From contig DAIDHU010000073.1 in NCBI GenBank assembly GCA_027451915.1, positions 1-5,530 of the forward strand: a DNA stretch of 5,530 nt. The letters run 5' to 3'. Below the pieces are notes generated by a model. It saw nothing but the letters and a program-made list of their open reading frames with translations. It did no database searches and was not told where the DNA came from. The position numbers and the translations under genes are program-made. Shown piece by piece: positions 1 to 5,214 of this stretch. Origin of the DNA: Thiomonas sp. (GTDB lineage Bacteria > Pseudomonadota > Gammaproteobacteria > Burkholderiales > Burkholderiaceae_C). The number at the start of each line of letters is the position of its first letter. The first letter of the stretch is position 1.

Positions 1-456
1 GCGGTGCAGGCCGCGCCGACCGCACCGACCGCAGCACCGACCGCCACCGGCCCCACCACGCCGGCACCCGGCGCGCATGCCGCGGCCGGAGGCCTGAGCT
101 GGTCCTGGCCCGCGCAAGGGCGCATCGTGCAGGCCTACAACGGCAGCACCAGCAAGGGGCTGGACATCGCCGGCCAGGCCGGCGAGCCCGTGCGTGCCGC
201 GGCCGCCGGCAAGGTGGTCTATGCGGGCAACGAGTTGCGCGGTCTCGGCAACCTGGTCATCGTCGAGCACGACGCCGAGTACATCTCGGTGTACGCGCAC
301 AACCAGAAGCTGCTGGTGCACGAGGGCGAACAAGTCCGGCGCGGCCAGACCATCGCGCTGATGGGTTCGACCGACGCGTCGCGCGTGGAATTGCATTTCG
401 AGGTCCGGCTTCGCGGCAAGCCGATCGACCCGGCCCAGGTGCTGCCACCGCGATGA
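1..456 (+). CDS. nlpD: NlpD-like murein hydrolase activator, LytM/M23 domain, 3' part only
   Basis: The frame is open at the left edge, so the N-terminus (in the family a lipoprotein signal and a LysM domain) lies outside the window. What remains is an Ala/Pro/Thr-rich linker (positions 4-90), then a complete LytM domain from about 100 to the TGA at 454-456. The fold is recognisable by KGLDIAG (154-174), GKVVYAGNELRGLGNLVIVEH, YAHN, GQTIALMGST and LHFEVR. The metal-binding set of active M23 peptidases is degenerate. The first His is replaced (the Asp of GLDIA is kept), and the usual HxH before FE reads ELHFE. This matches E. coli NlpD, which is not a peptidase but activates the periplasmic amidase AmiC at the septum. 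It lies 25 bp before rpoS, the conserved nlpD-rpoS order; in other proteobacteria a main rpoS promoter lies inside nlpD. No clear promoter could be picked out here. Confidence 0.9.
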   Translation, partial: AVQAAPTAPTAAPTATGPTTPAPGAHAAAGGLSWSWPAQGRIVQAYNGSTSKGLDIAGQAGEPVRAAAAGKVVYAGNELRGLGNLVIVEHDAEYISVYAHNQKLLVHEGEQVRRGQTIALMGSTDASRVELHFEVRLRGKPIDPAQVLPPR

Positions 457-481
457 ACGGCCCGAGCCTCACGCCCCGCCC

Positions 482-1507
482 ATGCCCACGCGATCGCGCC
501 AGCCTCCCGGCTCCGATGACACGCGGCGCGCGCGCTCCGCGCGGGGCGCGCAAGGCGCGCGCGATGCCCAGGGGCAGCGGGCGGATGGCCAGGCGCCGCC
601 GGAGGAATCGCGCGACGGCGCCGATCCGGCCGCCGTCGAGCCGGCGCGTGAGTTCGAGGCCGACACCGACTCGGCCAGCCAGAGCGTGCTGCAGGCCTAT
701 CTGAACCGCATCCGCGGCAAGCCGCTGCTCAGCGCCCAACAGGAATTCGACACGGCGGTGCGCGCCCGCCAGGGGGACTTCGAGGCGCGCCAGGCCATGG
801 TGGAGCACAACCTGCGGCTGGTGGTGTCGATCGCCAAGGGCTATGGCGGGCGCGGCGTCGCGCTCGCCGACCTGATCGAGGAAGGCAACCTCGGCCTGAT
901 GCACGCCATCGAGAAATTCGAGCCCGAGCGCGGCTTCCGTTTCTCCACCTACGCGAGCTGGTGGATCCGCCAGAACGTCGAGCGCGCGATCATGCAGCAG
1001 GCGCGCACCATCCGGCTGCCCGTGCATGTCATCCGCGAGCTCAACCAGGTGCTTCGCGCGCGGCGTCACCTGGAGGATTCCAGTCCCGACGGCAGCGCCT
1101 CCGTGGAGGACATCGCGAGCCTGACCGGGCGCAGTGCCGACGAGGTGTCGGATCTGCTCACCCTGGGCGAGCTGCCGGTATCGCTCGACCTGATGCGCGA
1201 GAACGCCGGTGGCGAGAGTTTCGTGGAGCAATTCCCCGACCAGCAGGCTCCCTCGCCGGACGATACGGCGCAGGCCCACGAGCTCGAGCGCCTGCTCGAA
1301 GGCTGGCTGGGCACCCTGGGCGAGCGCGAGCGCGAGGTGGTCGAGGCCCGCTTCGGGCTGCACGGGCGCGAGCTCGAGACCCTGGAAAGCCTGGCGCGAC
1401 GCCTGGAACTGACCCGCGAGCGCGTGCGCCAGATCCAGCAGGAGGCGCTGGGCAAGCTCAAGCGCCGCCTGTCCGGTGGCGGGGTCGACAAATCCTCCGT
1501 ACTCTGA
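482..1507 (+). CDS. rpoS: RNA polymerase sigma factor RpoS (sigma-38)
   Basis: A 341-residue group 2 sigma-70 factor that directs stationary-phase and general-stress transcription. Region 1.2 begins near residue 68 (SVLQAYLNRIRGKPLLSA). Region 2 runs about 105-180, with core-binding DLIEEGNLGLMHAIEKFEPE and promoter-melting/-10-reading FRFSTYASWWIRQNVERAI. Region 3 spans about 181-260. Region 4 spans about 270-330, with the -35-reading helix-turn-helix ETLESLARRLELTRERVRQI. The sister E. coli protein is 330 residues. ATG 482 is the only usable start: the next in-frame candidate is a GTG at codon 69, already inside region 1.2. It has no convincing Shine-Dalgarno sequence, so initiation may depend on coupling with nlpD. 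Residues 1-60 are unusual, rich in Arg, Ala, Gly and Gln rather than acidic. The residue aligned with E. coli Lys173, needed for RssB recognition, is Arg185 (HVIRELN). Placement between nlpD and an exonuclease/rlmD pair supports rpoS over rpoD or rpoH. Confidence 0.93.
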   Translation: MPTRSRQPPGSDDTRRARSARGAQGARDAQGQRADGQAPPEESRDGADPAAVEPAREFEADTDSASQSVLQAYLNRIRGKPLLSAQQEFDTAVRARQGDFEARQAMVEHNLRLVVSIAKGYGGRGVALADLIEEGNLGLMHAIEKFEPERGFRFSTYASWWIRQNVERAIMQQARTIRLPVHVIRELNQVLRARRHLEDSSPDGSASVEDIASLTGRSADEVSDLLTLGELPVSLDLMRENAGGESFVEQFPDQQAPSPDDTAQAHELERLLEGWLGTLGEREREVVEARFGLHGRELETLESLARRLELTRERVRQIQQEALGKLKRRLSGGGVDKSSVL

Positions 1508-1518
1508 AGGGCAAGCCG

Positions 1519-2304
1519 ATGGCCGCACCGATTGTCGTATTCGACATCGAGACCATTCCCGACGCGCGGGCCGTGCGCGCGGCCGGCCTGGCCGACGCCG
1601 GGCTGGACGACGCGGCCGCCATCGCGCAGGCGCGGCAGCGCAGGCTGGAGGCCACGGGCAGCGATTTCCTGCCCATCGTGTGCCAGCGCGTGGTGGTGAT
1701 CTCCTGCATGTTCCGCGAGGCCAGCAAGGGGCTGAAAGTGCATTCCTTCGTCGATCGAGGCGACCAGGAGGCCTCGGTGGTGCAGGGCTTCTTCCGCCTG
1801 ATCGACCGCCACGAGCCCCAGCTGGTGTCCTGGAATGGCGGCGGCTTCGACCTGCCGGTGCTGCATTACCGTGGCCTGGTGCACGGCGTGCAGGCGTCCA
1901 AGTACTGGGACATGGGCGAGGACGACCGCGAGTACAAGTGGAACAACTACATCTCGCGCTACCACAGCCGGCACCTGGACCTGATGGACCTGCTGGCGCT
2001 GTACCAGGCGCGCGCCAATGCCGGCATGGACACCCTGGCGCAGCTGTGCGGCCTGCCGGGCAAGCTGGGCATGGACGGCTCGCAGGTGTATGACGCCTGG
2101 CAGCGCGGCGAGCTGGAGCAGATCCGGCGCTATTGCGAAACCGACGTGCTCAACACCTACCTGCTGTATTGCCGCTTCCAGCTCATGCGCGGCGGGCTGG
2201 CTCCGCAGGAACATGCCGACGAGATCGAGCTGGTGCGGCGCACGGTGGAGCAGTGGGCCGCCGAGGAGCCGCATTGGGCCGAGTACATGCGGGCCTGGTC
2301 ATGA
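1519..2304 (+). CDS. Predicted 3'-5' exonuclease, PolB-like DEDDy family
   Basis: A 261-residue protein matching the stand-alone 'predicted 3'-5' exonuclease, PolB-like' family (RNase H fold, DEDD superfamily). The three exonuclease motifs are visible. Exo I is FDIETIPD with Asp9 and Glu11. Exo II is SWNGGGFDLPVL with Asp111. Exo III is the DEDDy form YCETD with Tyr205 and Asp209. Together they supply the four acidic metal ligands plus the catalytic Tyr, so an active two-metal nuclease is expected. The substrate (DNA or RNA) cannot be told from sequence. There is no signal peptide or membrane segment, so it should be cytoplasmic. The start ATG 1519 lies 11 bp after the rpoS stop and is preceded by GAAGG at 1506-1510, which overlaps that stop and gives good ribosome-binding spacing. 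The end overlaps the rlmD start by ATGA, implying translational coupling. The adjacent rlmD may hint at a nucleic-acid maintenance role, but that is only positional. Confidence 0.88.
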   Translation: MAAPIVVFDIETIPDARAVRAAGLADAGLDDAAAIAQARQRRLEATGSDFLPIVCQRVVVISCMFREASKGLKVHSFVDRGDQEASVVQGFFRLIDRHEPQLVSWNGGGFDLPVLHYRGLVHGVQASKYWDMGEDDREYKWNNYISRYHSRHLDLMDLLALYQARANAGMDTLAQLCGLPGKLGMDGSQVYDAWQRGELEQIRRYCETDVLNTYLLYCRFQLMRGGLAPQEHADEIELVRRTVEQWAAEEPHWAEYMRAWS

Positions 2305-3908
2305 ATCGGCGAGGTGGCGGTCGAGGCGCCAGGCCTGGCGCGAATCACGCTAGCAGCCCCGCCGCGGCCGAGGCCGAGCTGGAGTGGCTGCGGGTCGAAT
2401 CCCTGGACCTGGAGGCGCGCGGCGTGGCGCATCGCGCCGATGGCAAGGTCGTGTTCATCCACGACGCGCTGCCCGGCGAGCAGGTGCGCGTGCGGGTGTT
2501 GCGCGGCAAGCCCAAGTGGGAGCAGGCGCAGGTGCTGCAGCGCCGCGGCGAGGCGTCCACGCGGGTGAAGCCGCGCTGCGAGCATTTCGGAACCTGCGGC
2601 GGCTGCAGCATGCAGCATATCGAGTTGCGCGCGCAACTGGCCTTCAAGCAGCGCACCCTGGAAGATGATCTGCGGCATCTGGCGCAGCTGCGCCCCGAGC
2701 TGATGCTGCGCCCCCTGGCCGGGCCCGACTGGGGCTATCGCAGGCGCGCGCGCCTGACGGTGCGCCTGGTGCCCAAGAAGGGTGGGGTGCTGGTGGGTTT
2801 TCACGAACGCGGCTCCAGCTACGTGGCCGACATGCGTTCCTGCCAGATCCTTCCGCCCCAGGTCTCGGCGCTGCTGCTGCCCCTGCGCGCGCTGGTCGGC
2901 TCGCTGTCCTGCCCCGACCGGCTGCCGCAGATCGAACTGGCCATGGGCGACGACAGCATCGTGCTGGTGCTGCGCAACCTGCAGGAACTGGACGCCCGCG
3001 ACCTGCAACGCCTGCGGGATTTCGCCGCCGAGCACCAGGTCCAGTGGTGGCTGCAGCCAGGCGGCCCGCAAAGCGCCCAGCCCCTCGAGGCGCAGCAGGC
3101 GCTGCCTTCCTACACCTTGCCGGAGTTCGGGCTGCGCATGCCCTTCCGGCCCACGGATTTCACCCAGGTCAACCACAGCGTCAACCGGGCCCTGGTCTCG
3201 CGCGCCTTGCGCCTGTTGCGGCTGGCCCCCGGCGATCGCGTGGCCGACTGGTTCTGCGGCCTGGGCAATTTCACCCTGCCGCTGGCCACCCGCGCCGCCT
3301 TCGTGCTGGGGGTCGAGGGCAGCGAATCCCTGCTGGCACGCGCGATGGACAATGCGCGCGCCAGCGGGCTGGCCGCCCACGTGGCCTTCAGGGTCTCGAA
3401 TCTGTTCGAGGCCGACGCCTCCTTCCTGCGCGATTGCGGCCCTTTCGACAAATGGCTGGTCGACCCGCCGCGCGAAGGCGCGCTGGCCCTGTGCAAGGCG
3501 CTGGTGGGAGCGATGGGGCGAGCGGTGGGCGACGACTCGGTGCCCGGCGACACGCTGGCCTCCGAGGGGCCGCCGACGCGGCCCGCCGGGCTGCCGGAGT
3601 TCACGCCGCCCCGGCGCATCGTCTACGTCTCGTGCAACCCGGCCACGCTGGCGCGAGACGCCGGCGTGCTGGTGCACCAGGGTGGCTACGCCTTGAAGGC
3701 GGCGGGGGTGGTCAACATGTTCCCCCACACCTCGCACGTCGAGTCCATCGCCGTGTTCGAGCTGCCCGAGGCGCGCTTCGCCCCATCCGGCGACGGCACG
3801 TCTTCCGAGCCACGCAAAGGCTCGTTCATCGAGCTGAGCGATCCGCTCACGGTGGAGGATCGAGTCATCGAGCGCAACAGGCCAGGCGCGGGCGCGGGTC
3901 CAGGCTGA
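2301..3908 (+). CDS. rlmD: 23S rRNA (uracil-1939-C5)-methyltransferase RlmD
   Basis: Transfers a methyl group from SAM to C5 of U1939 in 23S rRNA (formerly RumA). The 535-residue product starts at ATG 2301, inside the stop of the exonuclease gene. A short Gly/Arg-rich leader precedes a TRAM RNA-binding domain (about 30-85: LDLEARGVAHR, VFIHDALPGEQVRVRV). The 4Fe-4S cysteines are Cys93, Cys99, Cys102 (CEHFGTCGGC) and Cys181 (RSCQIL). The methyltransferase domain shows FTQVNHSVN (287-295), SAM-binding DWFCGLGNFTLPLA (316-329), VDPPREGA (387-394), nucleophile Cys445 in YVSCNPATLARD, and general base Glu481 in HTSHVESIAVFE. All key residues are present. It is about 100 residues longer than E. coli RlmD (433). 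The extra length comes from the N-terminal leader, a Gly/Pro-rich insert at about 406-436 just before the catalytic Cys motif, and a tail of about 45 residues after the normal family end at residue 490. Other smaller insertions may contribute. Confidence 0.95.
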   Translation: MNRRGGGRGARPGANHASSPAAAEAELEWLRVESLDLEARGVAHRADGKVVFIHDALPGEQVRVRVLRGKPKWEQAQVLQRRGEASTRVKPRCEHFGTCGGCSMQHIELRAQLAFKQRTLEDDLRHLAQLRPELMLRPLAGPDWGYRRRARLTVRLVPKKGGVLVGFHERGSSYVADMRSCQILPPQVSALLLPLRALVGSLSCPDRLPQIELAMGDDSIVLVLRNLQELDARDLQRLRDFAAEHQVQWWLQPGGPQSAQPLEAQQALPSYTLPEFGLRMPFRPTDFTQVNHSVNRALVSRALRLLRLAPGDRVADWFCGLGNFTLPLATRAAFVLGVEGSESLLARAMDNARASGLAAHVAFRVSNLFEADASFLRDCGPFDKWLVDPPREGALALCKALVGAMGRAVGDDSVPGDTLASEGPPTRPAGLPEFTPPRRIVYVSCNPATLARDAGVLVHQGGYALKAAGVVNMFPHTSHVESIAVFELPEARFAPSGDGTSSEPRKGSFIELSDPLTVEDRVIERNRPGAGAGPG

Positions 3909-3918
3909 GCGCCTGGCC
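3880..3918 (+). terminator. Inverted repeat across the rlmD stop, possible terminator
   Basis: GGCCAGGCGC (3880-3889) and GCGCCTGGCC (3909-3918) form a perfect 10-bp stem. The 19-nt loop contains the TGA at 3906-3908. A smaller competing hairpin is nested within it: CCAGGC (3900-3905) and GCCTGG (3911-3916), with a 5-nt loop. No T-run follows, so this is not a canonical intrinsic terminator. It could act as a weak terminator or as a 3'-end barrier to exonucleases for the rpoS-rlmD transcript. It marks the end of the housekeeping block. Confidence 0.4.
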
Positions 3919-3942
3919 CCGTGGCCACAACGCCGCATGCGC

Positions 3943-3965
3943 CCCGATGCGGCCCGATGCGGCCC
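3943..3965. repeat. Two-copy tandem decamer
   Basis: CCCGATGCGG occurs at 3943-3952 and again at 3953-3962, followed by a third partial CCC. The palindrome CGCATGCG (3934-3941) lies just upstream. It is short, GC-rich and without evident function; replication slippage is the simplest explanation. Confidence 0.6.
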
Positions 3966-4055
3966 AGCATGAATGGGCACACATGGGATGCCATCCCGGG
4001 ACTGAAGACTCTGGCCGATGGCGGCCCATTGGCTTTTGTACATGGGGCCCTCGGC

Positions 4056-4088
4056 GTATGGACCTGTTCATACGTTGTCAGTATGGAG
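4056..4088 (+). promoter_or_regulatory. Operator-like palindrome with a third half-site
   Basis: GTATGGAC (4056-4063) and GTTCATAC (4066-4073) form an inverted repeat with one mismatched pair and a 2-bp centre. A third half-site GTATGGAG follows at 4081-4088, 25 bp after the first. A weak promoter could overlap: TGGACC (4059-4064, 4/6 to the -35 consensus), a 17-bp spacer, then TATGGA (4082-4087, 3/6 to the -10 consensus). The arrangement suits an autoregulated antitoxin promoter, perhaps that of the HipB-like gene or of a gene since lost. Function is inferred. Confidence 0.35.
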
Positions 4089-4096
4089 CCCGAGTG

Positions 4097-4136
4097 AACA
4101 CCCGGTCGAATGGGTGTTGATCAGCAGATGACCCAA
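4097..4136 (+). repeat. Junction repeat copy 1 (heptamer, octamer GGTCGAAT, terminal-repeat copy)
   Basis: AACACCC (4097-4103) and GGGTGTT (4112-4118) are perfect inverted heptamers around the octamer GGTCGAAT (4104-4111). From 4112 to 4136 the sequence is a diverged copy of the terminal repeat that bounds the dinJ-yafQ element, differing at four of 25 positions from the left end. The layout resembles the right end of one unit abutting the left end of the next, with the octamer between. The left part matches the terminal repeat for only 7 bp. Confidence 0.75.
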
Positions 4137-4223
4137 GGCGGCCAAATCGATGGCCTGGAACTGGGGCGCATCGCGGTGCAGCGGCAGCCGGGGCGCAACT
4201 GCCCTTGCCGGAAGGTCCGCCCC

Positions 4224-4421
4224 ATGACTTCTTCCCCTCACGTGATTCGAACGCTCCCGCAACTGGGCATGCTGCTCAAGTCCGCGCGCCGCGACAAGAA
4301 GCTATCCCAGACACGGCTGGCCCATCGCGTAGGCATGGGGCAAAGTCGCGTCTCCGAGCTTGAGAGCGACCCGTCGGCGATGACGCTCAAGCAGCTCATG
4401 GCCTGGTGCTCCGAGCCCTGA
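4224..4421 (+). CDS. Truncated HipB-like helix-turn-helix (XRE/Cro) antitoxin
   Basis: The 65-residue product starts at ATG 4224, chosen because GGAAGG (4210-4215) sits 8 nt upstream; an ATG 38 codons further upstream has no such site and adds unrelated sequence. Residues about 12-62 form a Cro/C1-type helix-turn-helix: LGMLLKSARRDKKLSQTRLA, then HRVGMGQSRVSELESDP and MTLKQLMAWC. This pattern is typical of HipB-type antitoxins, which bind operator DNA and neutralise a HipA-type kinase. The family usually continues after 'AWCSALGLEL...' with a C-terminal strand for dimer or toxin contact. Here it ends abruptly after WCSEP, just before the inverted-repeat material at 4416-4471. No hipA-like toxin follows. 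It is probably a relic that lost its 3' end and partner during rearrangement. The DNA-binding domain is intact, so residual repressor activity is possible but unproven. Confidence 0.7.
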   Translation: MTSSPHVIRTLPQLGMLLKSARRDKKLSQTRLAHRVGMGQSRVSELESDPSAMTLKQLMAWCSEP

Positions 4422-4448
4422 TGCGCTAACTCATTGATTTCAAAGCTT

Positions 4449-4471
4449 TGTGCATCAGAGACATGATGGCG
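4449..4471 (+). repeat. Outer inverted repeat, left arm
   Basis: TGTGCATCAGAGACAT (4449-4464) continues as GATGGCG to 4471. It is repeated in inverse orientation at 5245-5267 with one difference in 23 bp (a change that still allows a G-U pair in RNA). Together with the octamer GGTCGAAT the two arms would form a hairpin if the intervening element were removed. An imperfect inverted echo, CTGATGC (4418-4424) against GCATCAG (4452-4458), links this arm to the broken 3' end of the HipB-like gene. Confidence 0.85.
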
Positions 4472-4472
4472 C

Positions 4473-4505
4473 GGTCGAATGGGTGTTAACAAGCAGATGA
4501 CCAAA
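4473..4505 (+). repeat. Left octamer direct repeat plus left terminal inverted repeat
   Basis: GGTCGAAT (4473-4480) is identical and co-oriented with 5237-5244. From 4481 to 4505, starting GGGTGTTAACAAGCAGATGA and ending CCAAA, the sequence matches the reverse complement of 5212-5236 at 24 of 25 positions. The mismatch is position 10, C versus T. Homology stops sharply after position 25. Confidence 0.88.
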
Positions 4506-4555
4506 TCGCCCCCATAGCGGGCGCGGTATCTGGCGGGGAATGCGGTGGGTGAGCC

Positions 4556-4581
4556 ACAATGTAGCTACAATGTGGTAGCAT
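4556..4581 (+). promoter_or_regulatory. dinJ-yafQ promoter and autoregulatory operator
   Basis: Overlapping symmetric elements lie 31-56 bp before dinJ. They are the perfect palindrome TGTAGCTACA (4560-4569), the inverted repeat GCTAC/GTAGC (4564-4568 and 4575-4579), and the direct repeat ACAATGT at 4556 and 4567, one helical turn apart. TACAAT (4566-4571) is a good -10 hexamer lying inside them; no strong -35 is visible. DinJ-type antitoxins and their toxin complexes repress their own promoter by binding such palindromes through a ribbon-helix-helix fold, so this is the likely operator. Confidence 0.6.
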
Positions 4582-4611
4582 CAAGGCCTTGTCAAAAAGG
4601 GGGGATGAACC

Positions 4612-4845
4612 ATGTTGACCGTTGACGTTCGTGCGCGTGTCGAGCCTGAACTCAAGCGCGAGGCTGCAGCAGTGCTGGAGGCCGCGGGCCTGGACGTGAG
4701 TACGGCCATTCGGTTGTTCCTGCGCAGCGTGGTCGAAAAGGGGGTTCTTCCCATGGAACTACCTCGCGCCAACCCCACGACGCTGGCCGCCATCCGTGAT
4801 GCGAAGGCCGGCAGGACCAGCCGTACGACGCTCGAGGACCTCTGA
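4612..4845 (+). CDS. dinJ: RelB/DinJ-family antitoxin
   Basis: The 77-residue antitoxin of a type II TA pair binds and inhibits the YafQ toxin and represses the operon. The N-terminal beta strand LTVDVRARVEPELKREA plus the helices LEAAGLDVSTAIRLFLRSVV (about 22-41) form the ribbon-helix-helix DNA-binding dimer typical of DinJ. KGVLPMELPRANPTTLAAI follows, leading into a C-terminal toxin-wrapping tail that ends TTLEDL. Length is close to the usual family size (E. coli DinJ, 86). ATG 4612 is preceded by a strong purine-rich ribosome-binding site, AAGGGGGGA (4597-4605). The stop lies 2 bp before the toxin start, so the two are co-translated. The operator-like palindromes upstream fit autoregulation. 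The gene lies wholly inside the terminal inverted repeats of the proposed mobile cassette. Confidence 0.92.
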   Translation: MLTVDVRARVEPELKREAAAVLEAAGLDVSTAIRLFLRSVVEKGVLPMELPRANPTTLAAIRDAKAGRTSRTTLEDL

Positions 4846-4847
4846 GG

Positions 4848-5132
4848 GTGCCGCGAGCGCTTGAAGAAACCAGTCAGTTCAAGCGCGACAAAAAGCGCGT
4901 CAAGGGCTCTGGCCGCCATGACTGGACCAAGATGCGCGACTTGGTCGCAGAACTGATGAACGACCGCCCACTCGACCAGCGGTATCGAGACCATGCGCTG
5001 TCCGGGGAGTACGAGGGGGTCCGGGAGTGTCACATCACTCCGGACTGGCTTCTCATCTACGACAAACAGGGGCCCGTCGAGGGCGGCCTCCTGAAGCTCG
5101 TCCGAACCGGGTCTCACAGCGAGCGATTCTGA
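4848..5132 (+). CDS. yafQ: YafQ-family mRNA interferase toxin
   Basis: This is a 94-residue RelE-superfamily ribosome-dependent endoribonuclease; E. coli YafQ (92 residues) cuts translated mRNA at in-frame AAA codons. The start is GTG 4848, 2 bp after the dinJ stop. A ribosome-binding site GAGGA (4834-4838) lies inside the end of dinJ, giving normal spacing. The N-terminal helix FKRDKKRVKGSG and the core HALSGEYEGVRECHITPDWLLIYDK are typical. The residues known to matter in E. coli YafQ (His50, His63, Asp67, Trp68, His87, Phe91) correspond to His49, His62, Asp66, Trp67, His90 and Phe94 here, the last being the C-terminal residue. The toxin therefore looks catalytically intact. In this setting it would stabilise the cassette by post-segregational killing or act under stress; which of these applies is inference. 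Confidence 0.93.
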   Translation: MPRALEETSQFKRDKKRVKGSGRHDWTKMRDLVAELMNDRPLDQRYRDHALSGEYEGVRECHITPDWLLIYDKQGPVEGGLLKLVRTGSHSERF

Positions 5133-5176
5133 GGATGCAGCAACGTCCGACGGCTCCTTTTGTTGGCTTGCTGAGC

Positions 5177-5214
5177 CTTGGCTGCGTGCCAAGTCCTTGA
5201 TATGACGAGGTTTT
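5177..5214 (+). terminator. Weak hairpins downstream of yafQ
   Basis: Two small stem-loops lie 45-80 bp after the yafQ stop. CTTGGC/GCCAAG (5177-5182 and 5188-5193) has a 5-nt loop. CCTTG/CGAGG (5195-5199 and 5206-5210) has one G-U pair and is followed by TTTT (5211-5214). The second has a terminator-like T-run but a short stem. They may end the TA transcript just before the right terminal repeat. Confidence 0.3.

Larger units (their letters stand above)
3919..4223. other. Non-coding stretch between rlmD and the HipB-like gene
   Basis: No credible gene is seen on either strand across these 305 bp; the open frames are shadows. It contains a two-copy tandem decamer (3943-3962), a short palindrome GGGATGCCATCCC (3985-3997), an operator-like palindrome (4056-4073) and the first copy of the island's junction repeat (4097-4136). 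It forms the border between the conserved operon and the accessory TA island. The 38 codons open upstream of ATG 4224 in the same frame do not resemble an antitoxin N-terminus. Confidence 0.6.

Noticed and set aside
453..704. Small + strand frame starting with an ATGA overlap of the nlpD stop
   Set aside because: The product is an Arg/Pro/Ala-rich low-complexity sequence overlapping the rpoS N-terminus in another frame. It is kept only as a note on rpoS start uncertainty.
257..1528. 423-codon open frame on the - strand
   Set aside because: Antisense to nlpD and rpoS with no recognisable domain; a high-GC shadow.
2157..4043. 628-codon open frame on the - strand
   Set aside because: It lies antisense to rlmD, whose full set of family motifs is present. 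The reverse frame is Gln/Gly/Ala/His-rich low complexity, a common shadow in high-GC genes.
4441..4450. Palindrome CAAAGCTTTG
   Set aside because: A single perfect 10-bp palindrome with no supporting context beyond the neighbouring repeat arm; likely incidental.
4581..5192. 203-codon open frame antisense to dinJ-yafQ
   Set aside because: The + strand carries two recognisable proteins with catalytic residues and ribosome-binding sites. The antisense frame shows no family motif.
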